In this document: positions 26,254 through 33,865 of the stretch, in pieces
Layout: each line of letters starts with the position of its first letter
How positions within the stretch are numbered: the stretch's first letter is position 1
Origin: an uncultured Hyphomicrobiales bacterium
Lineage (GTDB): Bacteria; Pseudomonadota; Alphaproteobacteria; Rhizobiales; Rhizobiaceae
DNA: 48,880 nt
Direction of reading: 5' to 3'
NCBI GenBank assembly: GCA_943908365.1
Contig: CALTTH010000034.1
Span: 1-48,880, forward strand
Notes under the pieces: generated by a model
Seen by the model: only the letters and a program-made list of their open reading frames with translations
Databases searched by the model: none
What the model was told of the DNA's origin: nothing
Program-made: the position numbers and the translations under genes

Positions 26254-26497
26254 CCTTTGCCGATCTGCCCTTCGCTTTCGTTGCGGTCTGAACCGGCTGC
26301 CGGTCGTTTCAAGGCCGCTGTCGCGCCGCGGGGCGGCCGGTCATGCCGCTTGTCGCAGAGCAGGAACGCGGGCCTCGCAGGTCTCAAAGACCCGCTTGCC
26401 CGCGCACCGGCTCCGCTCGATCTGGCCTGACCGGACCCTGAAACGCCCGGCTTGCGCCGGCTCCTCTTGACCGCACCGAAGGGCAGATCGGCCAAGG
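26254..26497. repeat. Inverted 21-bp element between the PhnA-domain and 26536 genes
   Basis: CCTTTGCCGATCTGCCCTTC (arm 26254-26274) recurs inverted at 26477-26497 with 20 of 21 positions matching, and similarity extends to a flanking GACCGCA. The two arms face opposite ways in a 527-base non-coding spacer (26009-26535) between divergent genes. I see no gene in the spacer. This looks like a duplicated leader or regulatory element; it could also form a long stem. Confidence 0.6.
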
Positions 26498-26504
26498 GGG
26501 CCGA
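26488..26504 (+). promoter_or_regulatory. Leader hairpin of the 26536 gene
   Basis: TCGGCC (26488-26493) and GGCCGA (26499-26504) form a perfect 6-bp stem with loop AAGGG, 31 bases before the ATG at 26536. It overlaps one arm of the inverted element above and precedes GGAAGG. It has the same stem-loop-before-RBS layout as the ardC and DUF736 leaders. Confidence 0.45.
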
Positions 26505-26535
26505 ACCGCTTCGGGGAAACCGGAAGGAAACCACC

Positions 26536-27123
26536 ATGACAAAGTCCGCAACCCAGTCCCGCCAATCCGCCCGAGTCGTCCAGCTCCGCAAGGGCGCCAC
26601 CATCGAAATGGTCCGCCTCACATGCCCCGATGAAGCGCAGGCGCTCCGGATCGCCGAGAGCTTCGGGACCGCCATTCTCGACAGCGACGGCATCCGCGAC
26701 ATGCACGAGCGCCTGATCATCGAAACCGCCACAGGACTCTCCGAGGGCTTAAGCGAACGGGCGATGCAGATCCATCTGCAGCGCATCGTTGGAGCGTATG
26801 TCGGATCCGCTCATGGCGCGGGCCAGTTCTACTCCCGCGCCGTCAGCGAGGCGCGTGACGCCACCGCCAAGGGAGCCGCCGACGCCCGCGACGAGGATCT
26901 TGACGGTCCAGTCGGCTATGACAGCGCCGCCCAGCGCAAGCGCGAGTTCGCCGCCGACATGGGGATCCAGGCCCACGCGCTCAGGACGGCCGCCGAAGGT
27001 GCCGTCTCCGCTTACGAGCAGATCGTTGGCGAAGCATGGAAGCCCTTCGACCGGCCGGTTGATAATCCGGGCCAGTCCCTCGACCGCAAGGCGGCTGCCG
27101 CGCAGATGTCGGCCTTCGATTGA
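26536..27123 (+). CDS. Hypothetical plasmid protein (195 aa)
   Basis: 195 residues from the ATG at 26536 (GGAAGG 8 bases upstream). The protein is mainly helical and Ala-rich: VRLTCPDEAQALRIAESFG, RDMHERLIIETATGLSEG, a central QIHLQRIVGAYVGSAHGAG and a C-terminal AAEGAVSAYEQIVGEAWKPF. I recognise no domain, but the pattern resembles a conserved protein commonly found just upstream of ardC on rhizobial plasmids (from memory). Soluble; no signal or membrane segment. It is followed by a tetraloop hairpin and a strong terminator. Confidence 0.65.
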   Translation: MTKSATQSRQSARVVQLRKGATIEMVRLTCPDEAQALRIAESFGTAILDSDGIRDMHERLIIETATGLSEGLSERAMQIHLQRIVGAYVGSAHGAGQFYSRAVSEARDATAKGAADARDEDLDGPVGYDSAAQRKREFAADMGIQAHALRTAAEGAVSAYEQIVGEAWKPFDRPVDNPGQSLDRKAAAAQMSAFD

Positions 27124-27132
27124 GGCCGACCT

Positions 27133-27199
27133 GGTGGAGCTTCGGCTCCGCCTTCATCGTATCCAGGAAGAAGCCGTCTCCTCACGGGGGGCGGCTTTT
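27133..27199 (+). terminator. Tetraloop hairpin and intrinsic terminator after the 26536 gene
   Basis: GGTGGAGC-ttcg-GCTCCGCC (27133-27152) is an 8-bp stem with one G-U pair closed by a cUUCGg tetraloop. A second stem begins AAGCCGTCTCC (27171-27181) and pairs with the GGGGGCGGCTT strand ending at 27197, with G-U pairs, then continues into TTTT. Together they make a convincing transcription end. Confidence 0.8.
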
Positions 27200-27445
27200 C
27201 GTGTTTCGACGTCGCGGCGAAGTCGCATCAGGAGAGGTGAGAGAGAAAGAAATCGGGGCGAGAGACAGGCGCCATCGCGGCCCGTCCCTTCTGTCGGTCC
27301 TGCAGGAGCCGACGGCAGGCGCAACGGCTACGCCGTCCTTCTCTTCGTTCCGGCCGGTCCGGTGCGCATGCCGCCTCACCGCTCCTGCCATCGGCCCTCC
27401 GCGACGGGGCCGCGATGGGCGCGGCCTCACACGGAGGTCAGAAGA
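27200..27445 (+). promoter_or_regulatory. Leader of ardC with hairpin GGCCGCG-atggg-CGCGGCC
   Basis: There is no gene in this spacer. A perfect 7-bp stem with a five-base loop lies at 27408-27426, followed by ACGGAGG and the ATG at 27446. The hairpin is almost identical to that before the DUF736 gene (29929-29947, loop GTGGG), which suggests a shared regulatory element or origin. Confidence 0.5.
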
Positions 27446-28372
27446 ATGAGCAGGAAATCAGAAAGTCCGAGGATTGACATCTATGCGCGGATCACGGAGC
27501 GCATTGTCGCCGATCTGGAGAAGGGCGTGCGCCCGTGGGTGCAGCCCTGGAGTGCCGGCAACATGTCCGGCCGGATCACCCGGCCGCTGCGCCATAACGG
27601 CCAGCCATATACGGGGCTGAATGTCCTCCTGCTCTGGTCCGAGAGTATCGCCAGCGGGTTCATGTCGGCGACTTGGATGACGCTGCGCCAGGCGAACGAA
27701 CTTGGCGCCCATGTTCGCAAGGGCGAGAGCGGCGCGACCGTCGTCTACGCCAGCCGCTTCACGAAGACCGAGAAGGATGCCGACGGCGGTGAAGTCGAGC
27801 GCGACATACCGTTCCTCAAGGCGTACACGGTGTTCAATTGTGATCAAATCGAGGGGCTTCCGGATCACTACTATCACCGCCCGGAACCGGGCGCAGAGCC
27901 GCTCGGGCGCATCGAGTACGCGGACCGCTTCTTCGCCAACACGGGCGCGGTGATCCGGCATGGTGGGTCACAGGCCTTCTATCAGCCATCCAGCGATAGC
28001 ATTCAGATGCCGGGTTTCGAGACGTTCCGGGATGCCGAGAGTTATTACGCCGTCCTCGGACATGAGGTCACCCACTGGGTCGGCGCAAGCCACCGGCTGA
28101 ATCGGGATTTGAGCCGCTACCATAAGGATCGCACGGATCGCGCGCGCGAAGAGCTTTGTGCCGACATAGGGGCATGTTTCCTCTGCGCCGATCTCGGGAT
28201 CGTCCCGGAACTGGAGCCGCGGCCGGATCACGCGAGCTATGTGGCCTCGTGGTTGAAGCTGCTCGACGGTGACCGCCGGGCAATCTTCCAGGCGGCCGCA
28301 CATGCGCAACGCGCTGTCGCCTATCTTCATGACCTCCAGCCGAATGCGGAGACCGGGCGGCAGGCCGCCTGA
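27446..28372 (+). CDS. ardC: ArdC-type antirestriction protein
   Basis: 308 residues from the ATG at 27446, with GGAGG upstream. The N-terminal ssDNA-binding region (about 1-130) has IVADLEKGVRPWVQPW and RHNGQPYTGLNVLLLW. The C-terminal zincin-like metallopeptidase domain has the HExxH motif GHEVTHW at about 207-213, followed by AREELCADIGACFLCADLG with the third-ligand Glu. ArdC proteins bind single-stranded DNA and, in pSa, protect incoming DNA from host nucleases and restriction. Here it lies about 6-7 kb from the predicted nic site, on the side predicted to enter first. A hairpin follows the stop. Confidence 0.93.
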   Translation: MSRKSESPRIDIYARITERIVADLEKGVRPWVQPWSAGNMSGRITRPLRHNGQPYTGLNVLLLWSESIASGFMSATWMTLRQANELGAHVRKGESGATVVYASRFTKTEKDADGGEVERDIPFLKAYTVFNCDQIEGLPDHYYHRPEPGAEPLGRIEYADRFFANTGAVIRHGGSQAFYQPSSDSIQMPGFETFRDAESYYAVLGHEVTHWVGASHRLNRDLSRYHKDRTDRAREELCADIGACFLCADLGIVPELEPRPDHASYVASWLKLLDGDRRAIFQAAAHAQRAVAYLHDLQPNAETGRQAA

Positions 28373-28391
28373 TGCTTTCCGCCTCGGAGAT

Positions 28392-28422
28392 CGACGGGGA
28401 GGGCGAGACGCCTTCCCCGTCG
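28392..28422 (+). terminator. Strong hairpin after ardC
   Basis: CGACGGGGAGGG (28392-28403) pairs with CCTTCCCCGTCG (28411-28422) with 11 of 12 matches over a 7-base loop, 19 bases after the ardC stop. It is GC-rich and lacks a T-run. It probably marks the end of the ardC transcript. Confidence 0.6.
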
Positions 28423-28477
28423 GCCGCGCGACCTTCGTGTCACCCGTTGGAGAAACCTTGCAGATATGGGCGAGGCG

Positions 28478-28507
28478 ATCTACATTACTTCCTGAATTTA
28501 TCTACAT
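28478..28507 (+). promoter_or_regulatory. Direct repeat ATCTACAT before vapB
   Basis: ATCTACAT occurs at 28478-28485 and 28500-28507, 22 bases apart, in a locally AT-rich stretch ending 10 bases before the vapB ATG. It is a plausible VapBC autoregulatory operator; the spacing is close to two helical turns. Confidence 0.45.
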
Positions 28508-28517
28508 GGAGTGACCC

Positions 28518-28760
28518 ATGCCGATCAACGTCAACAATCCTGAAGCGGACGCGCTCACGCGCAAGTTCGCGCATATGGCTGGCGTCAGCATTACTGATGC
28601 GATCGTGATTGCCATGAAAGAGGCGATCGAACGCCGCCGTCACGAGGAGACGCCGCTGCAAACCGCTGCCCGGCTCCGCGAACAACATGGCGTCAAACTC
28701 GATGCCGCTGCGAGACAGCCGCTTCCGCACGAAGCCTACGACGAACTGTGGGAAAGCTGA
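28518..28760 (+). CDS. vapB: VapB-type antitoxin
   Basis: 80 residues: MPINVNNPEADALTRKFAHM, then VSITDAIVIAMKEAIERRR and a C-terminal tail ending HEAYDELWES. The N-terminus fits the PSK/Rv0623-type VapB family, which binds DNA as a dimer, and the C-terminal tail would wrap and inhibit the toxin. Its stop overlaps the vapC start by one base (TGATG), the usual antitoxin-first coupling. GGAG lies 7 bases before the ATG. It would stabilise the plasmid by post-segregational killing and autorepress with VapC. Confidence 0.88.
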   Translation: MPINVNNPEADALTRKFAHMAGVSITDAIVIAMKEAIERRRHEETPLQTAARLREQHGVKLDAAARQPLPHEAYDELWES

Positions 28761-29164
28761 TGTTCGTCGATGCCTGCGCCATCATAGCGCTCCTCTCCGA
28801 CGAGCCGGAAGCGGAGCGTGTCTCCAATGCGATCGCGTCCGCGAAGGTCGCCTTCACATCCCCGGTTGCCGTGCTTGAAGCGGTGCTCGGCCTTGCCCGC
28901 TCCGACAAGTTCGGCCTCGCCGTGGCGGAGGTAGAACCGATCGTCATCGAGTTCCTCGATGAGCGCGGAATCGAAATCCGCGATCTCCCGCCTGCGGACG
29001 CGACGACCCGGATCGCTCTTTCCGCCGCGCATCGCTATCGCGCGGGCCGCCGGGGCCTCAATCTCGGTGACTGCCTGCATTATGCATGCGCCAAATATTA
29101 TAACGTACCCATTCTGGCGACGGCAGATGAGTTCAGACAGACAGACGTCGACACCGTACCCTGA
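28760..29164 (+). CDS. vapC: VapC-type PIN-domain ribonuclease toxin
   Basis: 134 residues from the ATG at 28760. The PIN-domain acidic residues are visible: Asp in MFVDACAIIALLS, Glu in AVLEAVLGL and Asp in NLGDCLHYACAKYYNVPILA, followed by ATADEF. It would cleave tRNA or rRNA as other VapC toxins do; the exact target cannot be told. Paired with vapB immediately upstream. A short antitoxin-like frame overlaps its 3' end in another phase. Confidence 0.92.
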   Translation: MFVDACAIIALLSDEPEAERVSNAIASAKVAFTSPVAVLEAVLGLARSDKFGLAVAEVEPIVIEFLDERGIEIRDLPPADATTRIALSAAHRYRAGRRGLNLGDCLHYACAKYYNVPILATADEFRQTDVDTVP

Positions 29165-29312
29165 CGCGGCCGGCCATGATGGCTGGTTTCGGGCGAAGGT
29201 GCAGGAGGCCTTGGAAGATTCCCGGGCCGACACTCCCGACGAGAGGGCCGAAGCTCATTTCGCCGAGCGACGTCTAACGGCGCGGTGCAGTGTCGGCGAT
29301 CGTCACGTGTAG
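29127..29312 (+). pseudogene. Antitoxin-like fragment (stability-determinant type) overlapping the vapC end
   Basis: A 61-codon frame from the ATG at 29127 to the TAG at 29312. It contains HDGWFRAKVQEALEDSRAD, which resembles the core of small StbD/RelB-like stability-determinant antitoxins, followed by ERAEAHFAERR. It starts inside vapC in a different frame and has no evident ribosome-binding site or toxin partner downstream. I read it as a decayed second toxin-antitoxin module. It could instead be a real small gene. Confidence 0.35.
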
Positions 29313-29973
29313 GCCCTTCTGATCGGGCGGGCGAAGTCGGCAGGCACGCGGAACGAGCCCCGCCGCGCGACGGCGGATCTGGTGTGGTCGATATAGGCAT
29401 GCCGCGAGCCTGTTGGTTTCGAAGCGCTCCCATTCCTTCCTCTCGACCGCCCTCCAGGGAGGTGCCGTGAAACCCGGGTTGCCCGCTTGTCCGAGGATAC
29501 GCGCGCGATGGAAGAGCCGCCATAAGATCGGCGCCGACCAGCGCATTCGTCATGGACATGATGCGGATGGGGCGTCGGTGAGGGATCGACGGACACGGCG
29601 AGCCGTGCGGACGGGAGCCATCGTGAGAGAGCGGTGCCATCACCGCGGTCGCCGTCGGGGATCGCCGATGAACTCCGGGCCATGATCGGTGTTCCTTGCT
29701 CGATTGAAGCGGGCCACACCCACGCAGACCTCGATGGATCTGGTGTGACCGAAGGACGACTTCGTCTCGATCGCCATCCCGCAACGGCCGTCCGCAACTT
29801 TCTTCCCCTGCGAACTGCGTTCGCATTCCTCGCGGTAACCAAGAAAGCCGCTCCCGGCCGTCCTCCACTCACGTTCCGGCCCCCCGGGGTGCGGCGTCGA
29901 TCGCCATCGGTCCTTACACCGCCATCGAGGCCGCGGTGGGCGCGGCTCGAGCAAACCGGAAAGGATCACGACA
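29313..29973. other. Long spacer without a supported gene; leader hairpin of DUF736 at its end
   Basis: Open frames on both strands here (for example 29303-29872 and 29640-30551 on minus) have Arg/Ser/Pro-rich, low-information translations and no ribosome-binding sites, so I do not call genes. At its right end TCGAG + CCGCG (29925-29935, one bulged G) pairs with CGCGG + CTCGA (29941-29950) over loop GTGGG, 24 bases before the DUF736 ATG. The core is almost the same as the hairpin before ardC. Confidence 0.5.
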
Positions 29974-30291
29974 ATGGCAGTCATCGGCGAATTCACCACC
30001 AACGGCAACAACTCGATTATCGGCAACGTCCGCACGCTCACGGTCAGCATGAAGGCCCGCCTGAACCCCATCGAGCGCGTCTCGCGCGACGCCCCGGACT
30101 TCCGCATCACCGCCGGCAACGGCGTCGAGGTCGGCGCGGGCTGGAAGGCGGTCTCCAACGACGGCGAGGAATATATCTCGGTCAAGCTGGACGACCCGAG
30201 CTTCAACGCCCCGATCACCGCGGCGCTTTGGCCGAGCGAGAAGGAAGGGGAATACGCCCTCATCTGGAACCGCCCGAAGCGGGAAGCCTGA
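29974..30291 (+). CDS. DUF736-family protein
   Basis: 105 residues: MAVIGEFTTNGNNSIIGNVR at the start, then LTVSMKARLNPIE, GVEVGAGWKAVSNDGEEYIS and VKLDDPSFNAPITAALW, ending WNRPKREA. This is a confident DUF736 match, a small beta-rich family common on alphaproteobacterial plasmids with unknown function. AAAGGATC lies before the ATG. A wobble-paired hairpin and an intrinsic terminator follow, so it is probably monocistronic. Confidence 0.88.
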   Translation: MAVIGEFTTNGNNSIIGNVRTLTVSMKARLNPIERVSRDAPDFRITAGNGVEVGAGWKAVSNDGEEYISVKLDDPSFNAPITAALWPSEKEGEYALIWNRPKREA

Positions 30292-30303
30292 TCCGAACCC
30301 GAG

Positions 30304-30382
30304 GAGCTCCGCCGGCAGGCGGGGCTCTCCCTCTCCCGGATGAGGAAGCCGGTCGCGGGCCTCGAACCCGCTTCCGGCTTTT
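30304..30382 (+). terminator. Two hairpins after the DUF736 gene, the second an intrinsic terminator
   Basis: GAGCTCCGCC (30304-30313) pairs with GGCGGGGCTC (30318-30327) with one G-U. Then AAGCCGG (30346-30352) pairs with CCGGCTT (30374-30380), with an inner CGGG/CCCG (30356-30359, 30367-30370), and runs into TT. The layout is the same tandem as after the 26536 gene. Confidence 0.75.
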
Positions 30383-30560
30383 CGGTGCCATACGGAGAGC
30401 TGGGGGTCTGCTCAGTTCGTCCGAGAATGCCATGGCGGACCGACGGCGTCCAGCACGAGCGGTACCCCCAAAATGCTGGCGCATTTCGGCTCCCCCGCTC
30501 GCCGCCTCCGGCGGTCGCGTTCCGCGCTCCTGGACTCCTCCGCTCCGCCATGACGCGCGA

Positions 30561-30592
30561 CGTCGTCTTTCACAAACGTCAAGGAGACGACG
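30561..30592 (+). promoter_or_regulatory. Hairpin abutting the start codon of the 56-residue gene
   Basis: CGTCGTCT (30561-30568) pairs perfectly with AGACGACG (30585-30592), and the ATG starts at 30593. The AAGGAG ribosome-binding site (30581-30586) is partly inside the 3' arm, so folding would limit initiation. Confidence 0.5.
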
Positions 30593-30763
30593 ATGACGAT
30601 TTCTCTCGAAATGCAAATCGAGGAACTGAAAGCTGAACTCAGGGCCGTTCTGGACGCGAGCGAGCGCCGCCAGATCGCGGTGGAGCTGGAACAGGCCCAG
30701 GCCGAGCTTGCCGCCGTTGAGGCCGAACAGGACGGCCGCATCAGCGGGGAGCCTCCTTTCTAG
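30593..30763 (+). CDS. Small coiled-coil protein (56 aa)
   Basis: A frame of 57 codons from ATG 30593 to TAG 30763. It encodes a highly charged helix with EMQIEELKAELRAVLDASER and VELEQAQAELAAVEAEQ, a textbook coiled coil, then a short ISGEPPF tail. AAGGAG is 6 bases before the ATG and codon use is that of the plasmid. No family is recognised. It probably self-associates or binds a neighbour. It is convergent with HU, 41 bases apart. Confidence 0.6.
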   Translation: MTISLEMQIEELKAELRAVLDASERRQIAVELEQAQAELAAVEAEQDGRISGEPPF

Positions 30764-30804
30764 GAGCCTTCCATAGGGGTGCCGATCTCAGCAGCCCACT
30801 CGCC

Positions 30805-31083
30805 TCACCCGTTCAGTGCGTCCTTGACCGCCTTGCCCGGCGTGAACGTCAGCTTCTTCGAAGCGGCGATCTTGATCGTTGCACCGGTTGCGGGATTGCG
30901 GCCCTCGCGTTCCGGCGTGTCTTTGATCTTGAACTTGCCGAAGGATGGGATGGATGTTTCCGCGCCGCTCTTTGCTGCCTCGGCGATCTGGCTAAACACG
31001 CTTTCGACGATGGCCTTGGCCTGTGCCTTGGTCAGGTTCTGCTCGGATGCAATCTTGTCGGCGATTTCATTGGTGGTGGTCAT
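30805..31083 (-). CDS. HU-family nucleoid protein
   Basis: 92 residues: MTTTNEIADKIASEQNLTKA, then FSQIAEAAKSGAETSIPSFGKF and the DNA-contacting arm with GRNPATGATIKI, ending LTFTPGKAVKDALNG. This is a standard HU/IHF-type dimer that bends DNA. Plasmid copies of HU can help host chromatin balance, transfer or replication. The 5' leader has a hairpin that displays the ribosome-binding site. It lies downstream of the WGR gene on the same strand. Confidence 0.95.
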   Translation of the reverse strand: MTTTNEIADKIASEQNLTKAQAKAIVESVFSQIAEAAKSGAETSIPSFGKFKIKDTPEREGRNPATGATIKIAASKKLTFTPGKAVKDALNG

Positions 31084-31117
31084 GAAGGACAGTCTCCTCT
31101 GCTTGTGGATGTCCTTC
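31084..31117 (-). promoter_or_regulatory. HU 5'-leader hairpin with the RBS in the loop
   Basis: GAAGGAC (31084-31090) and GTCCTTC (31111-31117) form a perfect 7-bp inverted repeat immediately before the HU start codon. The 20-base loop contains the GAGGAG ribosome-binding site. The structure could present or hide the site depending on a bound protein; autoregulation by HU is a guess. Confidence 0.45.
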
Positions 31118-31223
31118 AGCTATGACGATGAAGGTGTGGCGCCGATAGAGGTCCGAATGCTGGAAGTGTTGCCAGATGCGAGAAAACCACAGGAAACAGC
31201 AGGCTCGGGATGTTGAAGGTGTG

Positions 31224-31481
31224 TCATTCGGCGCAGCGAACGTTGCGATAACCCCGCTTTCGTTTCGTACGTTCGAGGCGCGACAGCGCTGTATCCGCAT
31301 CTTCTTGAGAGTCGAAGGTTTCCATCATCGTCTGACCGTTAGATCCGATCCGGCCCCAGTTGCGGATGACGGAGGCGCCACCAAACAGGGTCGGCTGGAT
31401 CGCGAGCATATAGAAGCGCCGCATATTCTGTGTAGCGTCGATACGGTGAAGATGAACCAGGCGTGTTTCCTCGTTTTGCAT
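31224..31481 (-). CDS. WGR-domain protein (85 aa)
   Basis: From the ATG at 31481 it encodes 85 residues that form a complete WGR domain: RRFYMLAIQPTLFGGASVIR followed by NWGRIGSNGQTM and a C-terminal basic KRGYRNVRCAE. WGR domains bind nucleic acid ends (as in PARP and MolR-like proteins). Standalone short versions are common on rhizobial plasmids and have no known role. A longer start at 31553 is possible but has a poorer upstream site. It lies between traG and HU on the same strand. Confidence 0.88.
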   Translation of the reverse strand: MQNEETRLVHLHRIDATQNMRRFYMLAIQPTLFGGASVIRNWGRIGSNGQTMMETFDSQEDADTALSRLERTKRKRGYRNVRCAE

Positions 31482-31730
31482 GCCCGGATTCTCGCGTCTT
31501 TGCGAGCCCGCGTCCAACGACTTCCATGAATCGGTGCGGTGTGATCGATTCATCTCGCTGATGGTTTTCCCTTCCGGAGGAAGAGGGGCGTGGGCGAGGC
31601 GGCTTTGCCGCACGGCTCTATGCGCTGGAGCGCACCGAACCCGCCAAGCGGTTTCGTCCCATGCGGGTTGCGATCCTCTCGCGGACCGGCTTTCCGCCGG
31701 CATCAGACAAAGCTCGTTCGAGCGCGGCTC

Positions 31731-33659
31731 TCATCCACCTCTCTCTTCTTCGCGATGGAACCTGTTCTGCCCGACACAGGCCTTCATGTCGTCGCGCCGG
31801 AACCAGATGGCGCGACCGCATCTGAGCGGCGGATTGCCTGATGTGAAGACGATCTGTTCGTCGCTGCGCATGCGCAGGACCTCGTGCGGCATAATCAGTG
31901 GCCGGCGGCTGAGCTGCTTCGATCGCGAGCGCGACGATCCCTTCATCCCCATCGAGCGATTTGTCTGGTCGACCTCGACCGTGGTGTCGCCGCAGCGCTT
32001 CGAAATATAATCCGCCGTGTCCGGATCGTTGATCGCCGCGAACGAGATCCACGACGCGGACTCGAACCATTTGCTGGTCGCGTCACGGCCGCCGTAGGCT
32101 TCGCGCATCTGGCCGATCGACTGGAAAATCATGGTGAGCGTGATGCCATATTTCCGGCCGGCGTCGCGCGCGGTTTCGAGGATGCGCAGATAGCCGAGGC
32201 GGGCGACCTCGTCGAGCAGGAAGAGCGTGCGTCCCTTGACCTTGCCATTGCTATTGTAGATCGCGTTCAGCAGCGAGCCGATGACGACGCGCGCCAGACC
32301 AGGATGTGCCTCCAGCACCTTGAGATCGAGCGCGATGAACAGGTCCGCTTCGCCTCCGGCGAGATCATCGGTCGAGAAACTGTCGCCCGACACGAGCGCC
32401 GCATAGTTCGGATAGGAGAGCCAGTGTGTTTCCTTCACCGCATTGGCGTAGACGCCGGAAAATGTCTCCGGTGTCATGTTGACGAACACGGCAACGTTCT
32501 CCTTCACGAACTCGGATTCCGACTGCTCGTAGATCCGCGTCAGGCGCTCGCGCAGCTTCGGCTCCGGCTCGGAAAGATTGGCCCTGACTCGGCGCAGCGT
32601 CTGGTCCTTCTCGTCCGTGTGGCCGGAAAGGCAGACGTCGGCGATCAGCGCCGTCAAGAGCTGCATGGCGGATGCCCGGAAGAAGTCGTCGCGGGCCGAC
32701 GCGGTGCGCGCATTGTCGGTCATGATCCAGGTCGCGACCGCGACAATATCCTCTTCCTTCGTGTTGCCGTGACGGCCGATCCAGTCGAGCGCGTTGAAAC
32801 CGATCGCGGGCGTGGCGGGATCGAGCACGATCACGTTGCGTCCAGCCTTGCGCCGGTGATCGACAACCATCGGCGCAACCTCGCTCGACGGGTCGAGCAC
32901 GACGAGGCCGCCGCCCCATTTGAGCGCGGTCGGGATCGTCACGGATGTCGTCTTGAAGCCGCCCGAGCCGGCGAAGACGATACCGTGCGACGAACCGAAC
33001 GAGCCGTCGAAGCACAAAAGTGGAGACTTGCCGCCGGCGCCCCAGCTCCGCGCCTCATCGGCCCGGAACGGCATGGCCGCTACGCTGTCCTTGTCGACAC
33101 GGTAGCGTTCACCGATCACGATGCCGCCGGCATCGGGAAACAGCCTGGCGGCGTCAGCCATCTTCATCCAGTCGGCCTCGCCGTGCACGGCCCGCTTCCC
33201 CGCGATCCGCCGCGGCGTTGCTTTCGCGAAGGCGCCGTTCCCCCTGATCGCGACGCGCAGTGCGAAAATCCCTGTGAAGACGGCCGCGCATGCGCCAAGC
33301 ATCGCCGATGGATCAGTGTAGGCGAACACCGACTGGCCGTGAGGCACCCGATCGACGAGAGCGTGCAGCCGCCACCCCTCGCGTGCGATCGCTGCGATGC
33401 AGACGACGGAAGCACCAGCCAATACGTTCAAACCGGCAGTCTTGATGTTGGCCGCGCCCGCCGTCGCGAACAGGGCAATCACGCCGATCGCGGCCGCGGC
33501 CGCGTAGGGCAGGGCGAGACCGATCCGCCCGAGCATCAGTTTCGCCTGAGGCGATGCTCCGAACTCCGAGAGCCAGGTCTCAATGCCCAGCATTGCCAAC
33601 ATGGTGGTGATCATCAATGCCGCGGGCAGGGTCGCAAGAAGGAGCCTATTCACCGTCAT
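31731..33659 (-). CDS. traG: TraG, VirD4-type coupling protein
   Basis: 642 residues from the ATG at 33659 (MTVNRLLLATLPAALM), which fits Ti TraG starts; an upstream ATG at 33677 is less likely. Transmembrane helices occupy the first 150 residues. The P-loop GSGGFKTT lies near residue 235-242, and the Walker B region is LFLLDEVARLG. TraG/VirD4 docks the TraA relaxosome to the Trb channel and pumps DNA. Its 5' end overlaps traD by 14 bases in the traC-traD-traG operon, which reads away from oriT. The 710-residue + strand frame antisense to it is a shadow. Confidence 0.96.
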   Translation of the reverse strand: MTVNRLLLATLPAALMITTMLAMLGIETWLSEFGASPQAKLMLGRIGLALPYAAAAAIGVIALFATAGAANIKTAGLNVLAGASVVCIAAIAREGWRLHALVDRVPHGQSVFAYTDPSAMLGACAAVFTGIFALRVAIRGNGAFAKATPRRIAGKRAVHGEADWMKMADAARLFPDAGGIVIGERYRVDKDSVAAMPFRADEARSWGAGGKSPLLCFDGSFGSSHGIVFAGSGGFKTTSVTIPTALKWGGGLVVLDPSSEVAPMVVDHRRKAGRNVIVLDPATPAIGFNALDWIGRHGNTKEEDIVAVATWIMTDNARTASARDDFFRASAMQLLTALIADVCLSGHTDEKDQTLRRVRANLSEPEPKLRERLTRIYEQSESEFVKENVAVFVNMTPETFSGVYANAVKETHWLSYPNYAALVSGDSFSTDDLAGGEADLFIALDLKVLEAHPGLARVVIGSLLNAIYNSNGKVKGRTLFLLDEVARLGYLRILETARDAGRKYGITLTMIFQSIGQMREAYGGRDATSKWFESASWISFAAINDPDTADYISKRCGDTTVEVDQTNRSMGMKGSSRSRSKQLSRRPLIMPHEVLRMRSDEQIVFTSGNPPLRCGRAIWFRRDDMKACVGQNRFHREEERGG

Positions 33660-33861
33660 GACCAAACGACTCCGCACCGATTGCGGTCAGGCGCGAGCGC
33701 TCCGTTTCGTCACCGCGGATACGCCCGGCAGCATCGATCAGCAGCCCCAGCAGCAGCGCCCGTTTTTCGTAGCGCAGGCCGGCCTTCACAATCAGGCCGC
33801 CCAGCTCGATTTTTTCGCGCGTGTCCTTCTTACGGGCATCGGTCGATGTCGTTCGCCGCAT
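33646..33861 (-). CDS. traD: TraD, small conjugation protein
   Basis: 71 residues from the ATG at 33861 (MRRTTSTDARKKDTREKIEL), with LGGLIVKAGLRYEKRALLLG in the middle and AIGAESFGHDGE at the end. The size and sequence match TraD of Ti plasmids, an accessory protein of DNA processing. It is unrelated to F-plasmid TraD. It sits between traC (4-base gap) and traG (14-base overlap). Confidence 0.92.
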   Translation of the reverse strand: MRRTTSTDARKKDTREKIELGGLIVKAGLRYEKRALLLGLLIDAAGRIRGDETERSRLTAIGAESFGHDGE

Positions 33862-33865
33862 CCGC

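Noticed and set aside
29640..30551. A 303-residue minus-strand frame across the DUF736 gene
   Set aside because: Antisense to a recognised gene and to terminator hairpins. Composition is Arg/Ser/Pro-rich with no domain.
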